Source: Diaminobutyricibacter sp049994905
Lineage (GTDB): Bacteria > Actinomycetota > Actinomycetes > Actinomycetales > Microbacteriaceae
Assembly: GCF_049994905.1 (NCBI RefSeq)
Contig: NZ_CP188258.1
Location: 3,906,001-3,970,000, forward strand
Reading direction: 5' to 3'
Length of the DNA: 64,000 bases
A program made the translations under genes and the position numbers. Under the pieces are notes generated by a model that searched no databases, had not been told where the DNA came from, and saw nothing but the letters and a program-made list of their open reading frames with translations. Shown here piece after piece: positions 18,102 to 26,214 of this stretch. Positions within the stretch are counted from its first letter, which is position 1. Every line of letters starts with the position of its first letter.

Positions 18102-18269
18102 ATGGCTTGTTCAAAGTGTGGATTTGACGGACACAACAGTCTCACCTGTGCGGGTCCGAATCAGACATGCCCGAACTGCGGCAAACCGACCGCCAACATG
18201 AACGACTACTCCGAGCGCCACGACAGTGACTACTGTTCACCCTTCACTTCTCCTGCGTGTTGGGGCTGA
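18102..18269 (+). CDS. Cys-rich zinc-knuckle microprotein (55 aa)
   Basis: A 55-residue frame from an ATG with GGGG just upstream. It starts CSKCGFDGHNSLTC, a C-x2-C-x4-H-x4-C (CCHC knuckle) arrangement, then has a second CPNCG pair and further Cys residues near the end (DYCSPF, ACWG). CCHC knuckles are unusual in bacteria; elsewhere they bind single-stranded nucleic acid. No family is recognised. The gene stands alone between an IS remnant and a ~440-bp empty stretch. The regular Cys/His spacing is the main argument that it is real. Confidence 0.5.
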   Translation: MACSKCGFDGHNSLTCAGPNQTCPNCGKPTANMNDYSERHDSDYCSPFTSPACWG

Positions 18270-18710
18270 CAACGCGTTTCAACCTAACGGCGAATGGTCC
18301 CTTCATTCATGCCATCGGGAGCGGCAACTCGAACACGTCACACCGCGGGATAGACAAAGTCGTTGACGGTGTTTTGAGGTCCCAATCCGCTCCGTTCATA
18401 TGAAGGGAGCTCTCAGCAAGATTGGCCACCAGCTGCCGCGTGCCGCGGGATGTCGGATTCTTCGTTCTTCGGGCCGTTTACAACGGATTTACTCCCTGAC
18501 GCGCATCGATTCCCGACACATGTGGCAGATTCTGGGGGGTAGGCAAGATGTGGTTTCCTATACATCTCAGGCTCTGCGTGAAGGGACTGACGCACTGCCT
18601 GCGTGACATCAACCTCTCACCTAATCGTGCGGCAGTCCCGGATACCTAGCGAAGCTTTGCGCGGGATGGTTGGTTCCGACCCGCCACAATCGGAGGCGCG
18701 TCGGTCGGGC
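18270..18710. other. Intergenic region with no supported gene
   Basis: Short open frames occur on both strands, but their composition is not protein-like. No repeats, RNA genes or clear terminators were seen. Confidence 0.4.
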
Positions 18711-19439
18711 CTAGTGCTTCGGCCAGGTGTCTAGGCGTAGTTCCGAGACCACGGCGATCACGTGTTCGCGGAGTGATCCGTGGCGATGCCAGCCACTCTC
18801 CTCCTTCATCCAGACCTCTACGGGTCCTTCCGCGGTGCAGCGGACAGCAACACCCCGCCTGGTCCTCTCGTCGCGGAACAGGATGCAGTACGACAGCGGT
18901 TCGGGGTAGCCGATGATGCCTTCGTCCATTTCAGGGAGACGACGATCGATCTCGTATCGGTACTGAGGGTTCCCCTCTCCAGGCCACGTCGCGCGAAGCT
19001 CGCCGGGCGCGGACAGTGCAAACCAGCCGTTGATGCTGATGGCCTCTATGGTCTCCGACGTCTCGTGAGTCCCGGCTATGAGGTACGGGCGTGCTTGGGC
19101 CAACTTTCCGTCGTTTGCGACGAGGTCTCGCCGAGCGGAAGGCAGAAGGGTGGTCGGCCGCTGAGGAAATGGAACCATGACCGCATTCACGACCTCGCGG
19201 TCAGGCATGTCGCCCTCCGTGATGTGCCGTACGGCCGGTTGCGCGATCCGTGCCGCATTCTCCTCCCAATACTCCTTGGTGGAATGCCACAGGTCTTCGA
19301 CCTCTTCTTGGAGTCGGGTGCGGGCGGCCTCGATCAGTTCTTCGAACCGCTGCCGTTCCGCTGCGTCGCGTTCTGCCTGTGTGGCGCGCTCCTCGTCTCT
19401 GGCGGCGCGAAAGGCATCGATCTCGTCACGGAAGCTCAC
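18711..19439 (-). CDS. Hypothetical protein with N-terminal coiled coil (242 aa)
   Basis: I place the start at the GTG at 19439 (VSFRDEIDAFRAARDEE). The first ~60 residues are a highly charged coiled coil (ERATQAERDAAERQRFEELI). The rest is a Trp-rich, mixed globular domain (ISINGWFALSAPGELRATWP). There is no signal peptide or membrane span. I do not recognise the family. It is transcribed alone on the minus strand within the accessory region. The start is uncertain because no clear ribosome-binding site is visible. Confidence 0.6.
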   Translation of the reverse strand: MSFRDEIDAFRAARDEERATQAERDAAERQRFEELIEAARTRLQEEVEDLWHSTKEYWEENAARIAQPAVRHITEGDMPDREVVNAVMVPFPQRPTTLLPSARRDLVANDGKLAQARPYLIAGTHETSETIEAISINGWFALSAPGELRATWPGEGNPQYRYEIDRRLPEMDEGIIGYPEPLSYCILFRDERTRRGVAVRCTAEGPVEVWMKEESGWHRHGSLREHVIAVVSELRLDTWPKH

Positions 19440-19760
19440 TCGGCTGAGTCTAGGGCGCAGTGGCGACAGAGGCTCTCCTGGTGGGCGGTGCGGCGTCCGC
19501 TGGTGGCTGACCATGACGACAGGCAAGGGTGCGACGAGTCCACTTCACGCTACGCGCGATTTCGAGGCTCCTCTGGCCCTAGAAGTTACGGTGGCGACGC
19601 GCCCCCATCCATCGTTAGTGAAGCCAAGACCTAGTCAGGTGAGTTGAGCGTTCCGAGACGAATTGCGAGACCACTACTACGACGTGCAGTCCCCACCGAT
19701 GCCCGTGCGTCCGTGAGGTCCGCGTCGGTAGTGTCACACCATCGCGCCAGAATATGACAC

Positions 19761-21482
19761 ATGAGACATATCGACACCGCACCCGGAGCAGCAGCTTTAG
19801 CGGAAGAGATCCTCGGCGAACGATCGAAGCCCCTTATCCTCATCAGCACGACCAACGATGGAGCCCTACAGTTCGACCTTGAGCTGATCGCCCGTGAAGT
19901 CGCCGACGACGCAGACGTCGTAACGATCGCAACGGGCGAGGCCACCTACGCGCTCGAGAACGCCCTGCCCGCAAAATCCCACGTCTTTGCCGGGGCCGCG
20001 CGTTCCTACCCGGTCGACTTTGGGGCCAACGCTGACTGGCGCAGATCGATCCTCCGATTCCCAGACCGGCATAGCGCCGACGAGCTCATTGAGGATGCGC
20101 TCGCGCAAGTGACCGTTAGTACGAGGCCGGCCACGGCAACACGTCGTGCATGGGTACGCGCGACCGTCGAGCGTGTATCCGGCGCGTCAGGAAATGTCGC
20201 GAAGCTCGAGAACGGCGAGCGAGTAATGGTCGTGGCGGACAACCTTCCCGCTCACCTTTCACTCGCGGACGCACTGGTCGAAGGCGGTCCGGTCGAAGGG
20301 TGGCTGACCGAACGTGATCTCGCACCCGAGGCCGATGAGGTCGACCTTGCTCGCTTCAAGGACGGCTCCGTGACACTCGCGCGCGTGGTGAAGGTCACAT
20401 TGCAGCGGGCGTACCTGGCACTTCACCCCGCTGCATTGGAAATCACTCTGCGCCGACGGGACCTGATTCCAGACGTCGATGCTGGCGAGAACGTCGAAGT
20501 TCAGGTCGCGGACGTCGTGCGCGCCGGCCAAACGGTACGGGCTCGCATAACCAGATCCGGAGTGGCCATTGGGCTCTCCCTGATAGACGTGGACACCGAA
20601 ACGACTCTGGTGCCGTCGCTGCCGCTTCTGCGTGGTGGGTTGCCATGGCTTCGCGAAGGTGTCCATGCGAAGGAACCAACGCCAGCCCAAGACCTGCCCA
20701 CTCTGTCAGATGGCCACGTGACCGGGATTCTCCATGAGTCGACGCACTCGGTGGCGGCGGATCAGACCCAAGCTGCGCCCGCATCGCCGGCATCCGAGCC
20801 GATCATGTCCGCTACCGCACTGGCTGAGCTCCGCGACGAGATCAGCGAACTCCGAGGAGCATTCGGGCGGCTCGGACGCGAACTCCGCGCCGGAACCGAT
20901 CTGGAGACGCTAGACAGGCTACGCGACGAGTCCACCGTGCTGTCCGCTGAGTTGCACCGTGAGCGCGCACTGCGCCGGGAGCGGGACATAACGATCTCTG
21001 GGCTCCGGCAAGAGTTGCGGGAGGCGCGCGCATCGCGGCGGGAAGAGAGCGCTAGCGCGCGAACCGCGCGCGACGCGTGGACAAGCGACGAGGAATGGCT
21101 CCGCTTTGAGGTATTCACGACCTGGGCCGATCGAACCATCGCCTCCGAAAAGTCGCTGCACCCGCTCCGCGACTACGCGATCGGTGCGAAATTCATGCAG
21201 AGTCTGAGTTCTCTCGATGCGGGTCAGCTCGAGAAGGCGCTTCGCACGATCGTGGACGTGGCGACCCGTCGTGTCGCGGAGATACCCGCGAGACAGCTGC
21301 ACAGACTGCGTGAAGGCGAGGGCGGAAGTGACCCCTATGTCACCCGCTCAGATGGAGCCACCTGCTGGAGAGCGTCGCTAGAGGCTAACGCGCCTTCCGC
21401 ACGCCGCTTACACTACTGGCAGCTTCCCGGCGGCCGGATTGAGTTGAGCCGTGTCGTCCTTCACGACGACGTCGAGCCATAG
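19761..21482 (+). CDS. Large hypothetical protein with S1-like segments, coiled coil and conserved C-terminal domain (573 aa)
   Basis: An N-terminal alpha/beta domain (about 15-110; KPLILISTTNDG, DVVTIATGEATYALENALPA) is followed by two beta-rich stretches that look like S1/OB-type RNA-binding segments (SVTLARVVKVTLQRAYLAL; VEVQVADVVRAGQTVRARIT). Then comes an Arg/Glu coiled coil (about 355-440). The compact C-terminal domain contains RSDGATCWRASL and ends LPGGRIELSRVVLHDD. The S1 reading is tentative. It sits among unknown genes downstream of Wadjet and stands alone on its strand, so an RNA- or ribosome-linked defence role is possible but unproven. Confidence 0.7.
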   Translation: MRHIDTAPGAAALAEEILGERSKPLILISTTNDGALQFDLELIAREVADDADVVTIATGEATYALENALPAKSHVFAGAARSYPVDFGANADWRRSILRFPDRHSADELIEDALAQVTVSTRPATATRRAWVRATVERVSGASGNVAKLENGERVMVVADNLPAHLSLADALVEGGPVEGWLTERDLAPEADEVDLARFKDGSVTLARVVKVTLQRAYLALHPAALEITLRRRDLIPDVDAGENVEVQVADVVRAGQTVRARITRSGVAIGLSLIDVDTETTLVPSLPLLRGGLPWLREGVHAKEPTPAQDLPTLSDGHVTGILHESTHSVAADQTQAAPASPASEPIMSATALAELRDEISELRGAFGRLGRELRAGTDLETLDRLRDESTVLSAELHRERALRRERDITISGLRQELREARASRREESASARTARDAWTSDEEWLRFEVFTTWADRTIASEKSLHPLRDYAIGAKFMQSLSSLDAGQLEKALRTIVDVATRRVAEIPARQLHRLREGEGGSDPYVTRSDGATCWRASLEANAPSARRLHYWQLPGGRIELSRVVLHDDVEP

Positions 21483-21515
21483 CGAGTCAAGGACCTCGTG
21501 AGATTTTGGACAGCA

Positions 21516-21704
21516 CTAATCGTCATCATCATCGTCTCCCAGGAACTCGGCCTCCATGCCATAGATGGCCCCCGACACCTCGGACATATCGCTTGAACTC
21601 AACGAGGAGTACTTTTCGTTGTATTCGCCTTCGCCCATAGTGCTGTCCCACCTCCGGTCGATCAACTCTTGGACCAACTCTGGGTTGTTTCGCCGTCTGC
21701 CCAT
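21516..21704 (-). CDS. Small acidic protein with poly-Asp tail (62 aa)
   Basis: Starts at the ATG at 21704 (MGRRRNNPELVQELIDRRW) with GAGGAGACAACGAAG directly upstream; the longer frame lacks such a site. The N-terminus is basic and the C-terminus strongly acidic, ending in six aspartates, a pattern seen in DNA-mimic or chaperone-like small proteins. No family is recognised. Confidence 0.6.
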   Translation of the reverse strand: MGRRRNNPELVQELIDRRWDSTMGEGEYNEKYSSLSSSDMSEVSGAIYGMEAEFLGDDDDDD

Positions 21705-21899
21705 CTTCGTTGTCTCCTCTTGCGTTCGGATCGTGGCGGCGGACGTGGACACAGACATTGCGCAGAGCCCGCCTATTCCTTGGATCCTAAGTGTTAGGTG
21801 TTCGCTCGCGCGTGAATTGGCACACAGATGGTTAGCACGGGCGCGTCATCGAGGACCAGCACCAGCCGTCACCCAGCAGGCGTATCGCCAGGTGTAACC

Positions 21900-22328
21900 C
21901 TAAGAGAGTAGCTCGGCGATCCGCCGATTCACTCGCTCGGTCACCGCATGGGTCTCGCACACCCAGACTCCGTCAAACGGTTCGATCGCGGGCGAACCGC
22001 AAACCGAATTCAGGCCGATGTAACGCGCACAGAAATGCTTCTCCTCTGGCAGCAACTCGGCAGGCGCGAGATGGCTGTTCGCCCACCATCTGTCGCCTCG
22101 CCGATCGAAATGATCGGGGCAGTACCACCACCATGTGCCGCCTTCGGGCTCGCTGGTCTTCGTCCAGTGCCTCACGAGCATGATGTCTTCGATCGGATAC
22201 CACGGGTCAGCTTCGGTCACCCCACAATCGGAACACTGATTCTCGTATTCGTGGCCCGAATAGATGGTGCGGTCTTCCAATTCCGCCAGCGCAAGCGGCG
22301 TCTCGACTTTCATTTCTTCGGCAAGCAT
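21900..22328 (-). CDS. Hypothetical protein with two probable zinc sites (142 aa)
   Basis: Cys/His residues fall in two sets suited to zinc: C32, C35, C70, H73 and C100, C110, C124, H127. The sequence is Trp-rich between them (GGTWWWYCPDHF). It starts 4 bases after the stop of the upstream gene (22333-22821), so the two form an operon; GAAGGAAG precedes the ATG. I do not recognise the family. The zinc-ribbon layout suggests nucleic-acid or protein binding. Confidence 0.65.
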   Translation of the reverse strand: MLAEEMKVETPLALAELEDRTIYSGHEYENQCSDCGVTEADPWYPIEDIMLVRHWTKTSEPEGGTWWWYCPDHFDRRGDRWWANSHLAPAELLPEEKHFCARYIGLNSVCGSPAIEPFDGVWVCETHAVTERVNRRIAELLS

Positions 22329-22332
22329 CGCC

Positions 22333-22821
22333 CTAGCTTCCTTCTTGATTGGACAGCAGAGGAAGGTCGTCGGGCGCGGTTCGTCTCACTTCGTTGTAGT
22401 AGTGGCGCAAAAAGCCAAGGCCGTCGTTGTCGATCCAACGACCGCCTGCCTCGTCGTCGTGCCACGTGTTGGGCCAGCCCGACCAGGCACGATTATCTGT
22501 GTAGCCGGCAGCCTTGGCGATGGTAAGACGTTCCGTTGCCGTCGCGCCGCGCCCTCGTCGCCGGTTCAACGCGTAGAGCTGCCCGAACAATATGAGTCCG
22601 CACCAGTCCTTCTGCTCGCGGTCGCCGTTCACGAGTGGGGTCACGGGTGCCGAATCGAATTCAGGGTCGAAAACGCCCTCCTCGCGCATAGGAGCTAACT
22701 TTCGCTCGCCCGCTGACTCAGGATCAACGTTGCGAAGGAGTTCGAGTTCATCAGCCATGCTCCGCAATCCATCGATCAGGACTTGGAGCGTTTGCTGTCC
22801 GTTCTCCGAGATCACATGCAC
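22333..22821 (-). CDS. Hypothetical protein (162 aa), first gene of a pair
   Basis: A soluble protein with a helical N-terminus (TLQVLIDGLRSMADELELLR) and a Trp-rich C-terminal half (AWSGWPNTWHDD, GLGFLRHYYNEVRR). There is no signal peptide or membrane span. It lies 4 bp upstream of the two-zinc-site gene and is probably co-expressed with it. The family is not recognised. Confidence 0.65.
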   Translation of the reverse strand: MHVISENGQQTLQVLIDGLRSMADELELLRNVDPESAGERKLAPMREEGVFDPEFDSAPVTPLVNGDREQKDWCGLILFGQLYALNRRRGRGATATERLTIAKAAGYTDNRAWSGWPNTWHDDEAGGRWIDNDGLGFLRHYYNEVRRTAPDDLPLLSNQEGS

Positions 22822-22850
22822 CTCTCGCAGTACTGCTCGGGTATTGGTAT

Positions 22851-24551
22851 GTGCGAGTAACTATATCTATATACTCAACAGTACGCCAGTACTTGAACGT
22901 AGTTGGGTATCGAGAGTCGCTCGTGACCCGCGGATTCAAAGCGGAGGTGGTCTGCGTCCATCACCGCCGCTGGGTCGGGCTCAGCGGCGGGCATCAGTTC
23001 GGGGTTGCTCAGGAGTACGTTGACGCGGCACTCGTCTTCAAGAAGCTCCGGCGACGCAAACGCATCGACACCCGCCTCTACCTGGTGCTTGTCGACGCGC
23101 TCACGCAGGTTCCCTCCGGCCTGTCACTGCCCGGCGCAGAGTCCGAAGCATTCATCGACGCTGTTCGCCTCGCAGCGCACCTCACCCGTCAGGACTTCCT
23201 CGGAGCGCTGTTCGCACACCCGAGCGACTACCGGGCGGGGTGGGAGCGCGTCAACGAGATGGTGCGTAACGTGTTGGGTCGAGACGACAAGACGGTCGTT
23301 CGCGCCGTGTGGCTCTACCTTCGGCCAACCTTCGCCGCGCTCCGACACGCGTGGGTCACCCAAACCCCTTACGAGCCGTTCCACCTGCACGACCTCCGAG
23401 TTTCGGCGCGCATCGCCGACGCCTAGCTGGCTGCTGAGCCCGCCGACCCGAACCTCCCTCGGAGGAAGCTGCTGGAGCCCTTCGCCGACTACCTTGCGTT
23501 CACCGAGGACGACATCGATACGGTACGGCGCAGCGGCAACGAAGTCAGCCGCGTTCTCGGCATGGAGACCCTCGCGCGCGCCACCGTCCCGTTCCTGTGC
23601 GCTGCGGGTCACCACACCATCGTCCACGAGCTCGTCGACAGCGACCGTCGGCTCCGCCGGACTCCCGAGTGCACCATCTGCAGCGGACGCACGGTAGTCG
23701 CCGGCATCAACGACCTCCACAGCTTCGACCCCGCGGTCGGTGCCGAAATCGACGAGGTGCTCTCTCGCTGCACGGCCATCGACGTGAGTCACGCCAGTTC
23801 CCGTGAACTCGCTTGGACGTGCCCGGTTGGCCACCGCTACTGGGCAACCGTCAACAACCGCGTACTCAACCACACCGGATGCCCATGGTGCTACGGACGC
23901 GTGCTGCCCGGTGTCACGGACCTCACCACTACCCATCCGCATGTCGCTGCTGAGCTAGACGACTCAACGCGTGACGCGCTCCATCTGACCGCGAACAGCG
24001 AATATAAGCTCCATTGGAAATGCGGTGCCGGCCACACCTACTCCATGCGAGTGGTCGCGAGGGTGAAGCTCGACATGTGCCCGGAATGCCAGAAGGAGAG
24101 GAACGCCACGGAAGGCGACAACCTCACGTGCACCCACCCCGACGTTGCGAAGCACTGGCACCCGGCCCGCCACGGCGACAGGCGACCCGAGCACTTCACC
24201 CACGGTTCACGCGAGACGATGTGGTGGATATGCGACTTCGGGCACGAATACCCACAGCGCATCGAGCGACGGACCAAAGGCATCGGCTGTTCCGTCTGCG
24301 CACGCCGGCGCCTTGTGCCCGGCGTAACCGACCTCGCCTCCCAGGAACCCGTCATGGTCCTCGAGTTCCACCCCTACAAGAACGGGCCTCTCGAACCGCG
24401 AGAAGTTTTCCCCAGCGACACCAAGTTCCACTGGCGTTGTCTGGCAGCCAACCATCTCACTCATCAGACCGTCCAGCACCGGCGACAGTCATTCGGATGC
24501 ACCGAATGCGACCAAGACGACCGGATACTCGCCAAGCCATTGAAGACCTAA
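22851..24551 (+). pseudogene. Zinc-ribbon repeat protein gene with an internal in-frame TAG
   Basis: A single frame runs from about 22851 (GTG; a later GTG at 22923 is the more likely start) to 24551. It is interrupted only by TAG at 23424-23426, and the codons continue in phase afterwards (LAAEPADPNLPRRKLLEPF). The C-terminal half holds five treble-clef/DUF4379-like zinc-ribbon repeats of the form W-x-C-x2-GH...CxxC, for example WTCPVGHRYW with GCPWCYG, WKCGAGHTY with MCPEC, and WICDFGHEY with GCSVC. The N-terminal ~190 residues are helical and unrecognised. A separate C-terminal product could start at the ATG at 23562. Either a nonsense mutation has broken the gene or two proteins are made. 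Confidence 0.65.
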
Positions 24552-24570
24552 ACAAGATAAGCCAAAAGGC

Positions 24571-24595
24571 GCCCTCACAAGCTTGTTGGGCTTTT
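24571..24595 (+). terminator. Probable terminator after the zinc-ribbon gene
   Basis: GCCC plus ACAAG pairs with CTTGT plus GGGC around an AAGCTT core with a small bulge, followed by TTTTC. It lies 20 bases past the stop at 24551. No gene is supported from 24600 to 24884. Confidence 0.45.
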
Positions 24596-24884
24596 CTCAA
24601 CCGGGTTCGGCTTCCGCGCGTTGAGTCAGTGACCTCAGCGCGGTGGAAGCGAGCGTTCGTTGCCTCCCCGACCGCGTTCGGCATCAGCAGCGGGTCGGAG
24701 TCGCCACGGGCTGATCCGAATCGGGAGCATTGTCAGTCCAAGGCTTCCGGCGCCCATGTCGTAGGTCAGAAGCTCGAGTCGCTCGTCCTCAGCCGTGTCC
24801 CTCACCGGATCAACTCCTGAGCCTCATCGCGTGTGATGATCGCAGGGCATTCGGCACGTATCTCGGAACCTGAAGTACGCCGCG

Positions 24885-25736
24885 TCACGCACGCTGGATT
24901 TCCGCAGCCCGAAGGGTGTTGCGAAGAAGCTCGGCGATCGTCATCGGCCCGACACCCCCGGGCACAGGAGTGAGATGTGATGCGTGGCCGAGAAGTTCAT
25001 CGAATCGTACGTCGCCGCGGAGTCGCCCTCCGACGCGGTGGATTCCCACATCGATCACGGTTGCGCCCTTCTTCACGTGCTCCCGTCCGATCAGACCGGG
25101 GATCCCGGCTGCGACGACCAGAATGTCGGCGCGCCTCATAACGTCGGAGGAGTTCCGTGTCCGTGAATGCACCGTCGTCACCGTTGAGTGCCGATGAAGC
25201 ATGAGCTGGGCGAGTGGGCGTCCGACGAGTTCCGACCGTCCAACGACGACGACCTCGGCGCCGGCGAGCGGAATCTCGTGAGCATCAAGGAGGGTTAGCA
25301 CACCGCTCGGCGTGCACGGCCGGAGCCCGATCTGATCGCGGGCGAGGAGTCCTGCACTGGTAGTGGTCAGCCCATCGACGTCCTTCTGCCACGGAATTCG
25401 ATCGATGATCGCCGCGGCGTCGAGCCCGTCTGGAAGCGGCAATTGAACCAGGATGCCGGAGACGGCCGGATCTGCGGCGAGTTTGTCAACGACGCGGATG
25501 ACCTCATCCTGGGCCGCGTCTCCGGGAAGGTGCACGTGAAGATCGGCTATCCCGGCAGCGCTCGCAGCTCGGCGCTTGTTGCGGACGTAGACCTCCGACG
25601 CCGGATCATCCCCAACCAGAATGGTGGCCAGCCCCGGCGTGGTGCCCGTCGAATGCGTGAATGCCGCTACTGCCGTTGCGACTTCTACACGGACGTCGTC
25701 CGCAGTTGCCTTGCCGTCGATGATCCGTGTCGCCAC
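24885..25736 (-). CDS. folD: FolD: 5,10-methylene-THF dehydrogenase / methenyl-THF cyclohydrolase
   Basis: A 283-residue bifunctional FolD that converts 5,10-methylene-THF to 10-formyl-THF with NADP+. The catalytic Tyr-Lys region is SEVYVRNKRRA; the substrate and cofactor motifs are LPLPDGLD, PCTPSGVLTLL, VVVGRSELVGRPLAQ and TPVPGGVGPMT. The GTG at 25736 was chosen because AAGGA lies just upstream and a longer frame would overlap the preceding gene. It is 4 bp after that gene, last in the demethylation operon. Its place beside a LigM-like O-demethylase suggests a dedicated copy that recycles methyl-derived one-carbon units. Confidence 0.93.
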   Translation of the reverse strand: MATRIIDGKATADDVRVEVATAVAAFTHSTGTTPGLATILVGDDPASEVYVRNKRRAASAAGIADLHVHLPGDAAQDEVIRVVDKLAADPAVSGILVQLPLPDGLDAAAIIDRIPWQKDVDGLTTTSAGLLARDQIGLRPCTPSGVLTLLDAHEIPLAGAEVVVVGRSELVGRPLAQLMLHRHSTVTTVHSRTRNSSDVMRRADILVVAAGIPGLIGREHVKKGATVIDVGIHRVGGRLRGDVRFDELLGHASHLTPVPGGVGPMTIAELLRNTLRAAEIQRA

Positions 25737-25740
25737 GACG

Positions 25741-26136
25741 CTATTCCTTCTCCAGTGCGCCGAGCACGTTCTGCGCGGTGCGCGTGGCCTCGAGCGCTGC
25801 AGGAACACCGCAGTAGATCGCGGCTTGAAGCAGGATCTCCTGGATCTCGTCGTGAGTGACGCCGTTTCGGATCGCACCCTTGACGTGTAAGGCGAATTCG
25901 TCCATCTTTCCCAGCGCAGTCAGCATGGCCAGGTTGAGCATGCTGCGGAGACGGGGTTCCAGGCCTGGGCGATTCCAGATCTCGCCCCAGCAGTACTGCG
26001 TAACCAAGTCCTGGAGAGGCCGGGTGAAGTCTGTCGCGTTTCCTCGCGAGCGGTCCACATGTGCGTCGCCAAGCACGCGACGGCGCATAGCGTCGCCCCG
26101 CTCCGTCGCTGTCGCTGCGCTGCTGTCTGTTGTCAT
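25741..26136 (-). CDS. Carboxymuconolactone decarboxylase / AhpD-like protein
   Basis: 131 residues from an ATG with GAGGGG upstream, matching the carboxymuconolactone decarboxylase fold (YCWGEIWNRPGLEPRLRSML, EFALHVKGAIRNGVTHDEI, LLQAAIYCGVPAALEA). In PcaC this removes CO2 from 4-carboxymuconolactone; many relatives in other pathways have different or unknown roles. There is no CxxC pair, so peroxidase activity of the AhpD type is unlikely. It precedes folD by 4 bp and has its own promoter-like region with an operator-like site. Confidence 0.85.
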   Translation of the reverse strand: MTTDSSAATATERGDAMRRRVLGDAHVDRSRGNATDFTRPLQDLVTQYCWGEIWNRPGLEPRLRSMLNLAMLTALGKMDEFALHVKGAIRNGVTHDEIQEILLQAAIYCGVPAALEATRTAQNVLGALEKE

Positions 26137-26155
26137 CGTCGACCCCTCACCATTT

Positions 26156-26176
26156 TTGATAGTGACTCTCATAATA
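26156..26176 (-). promoter_or_regulatory. Operator-like site with adjoining -10 (TATTAT)
   Basis: TTGATAGTGACTCTCATAA at 26156-26174 differs at only two positions from a site at 41859-41877. On the minus strand TATTAT (26176-26171) is a fitting -10 partly overlapping it, 35 bases from the start of the carboxymuconolactone decarboxylase-like gene. A TetR repressor of this island is the likely binder. Confidence 0.55.
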
Positions 26177-26214
26177 CGGGTCGCGAGTAGGCATGTCCAC
26201 CCGCGACCCGTCGC

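Noticed and set aside
24014..24820. 268-codon plus-strand frame overlapping the zinc-ribbon gene
   Set aside because: An out-of-frame shadow; the zinc-ribbon frame has clear repeated CxxC motifs.
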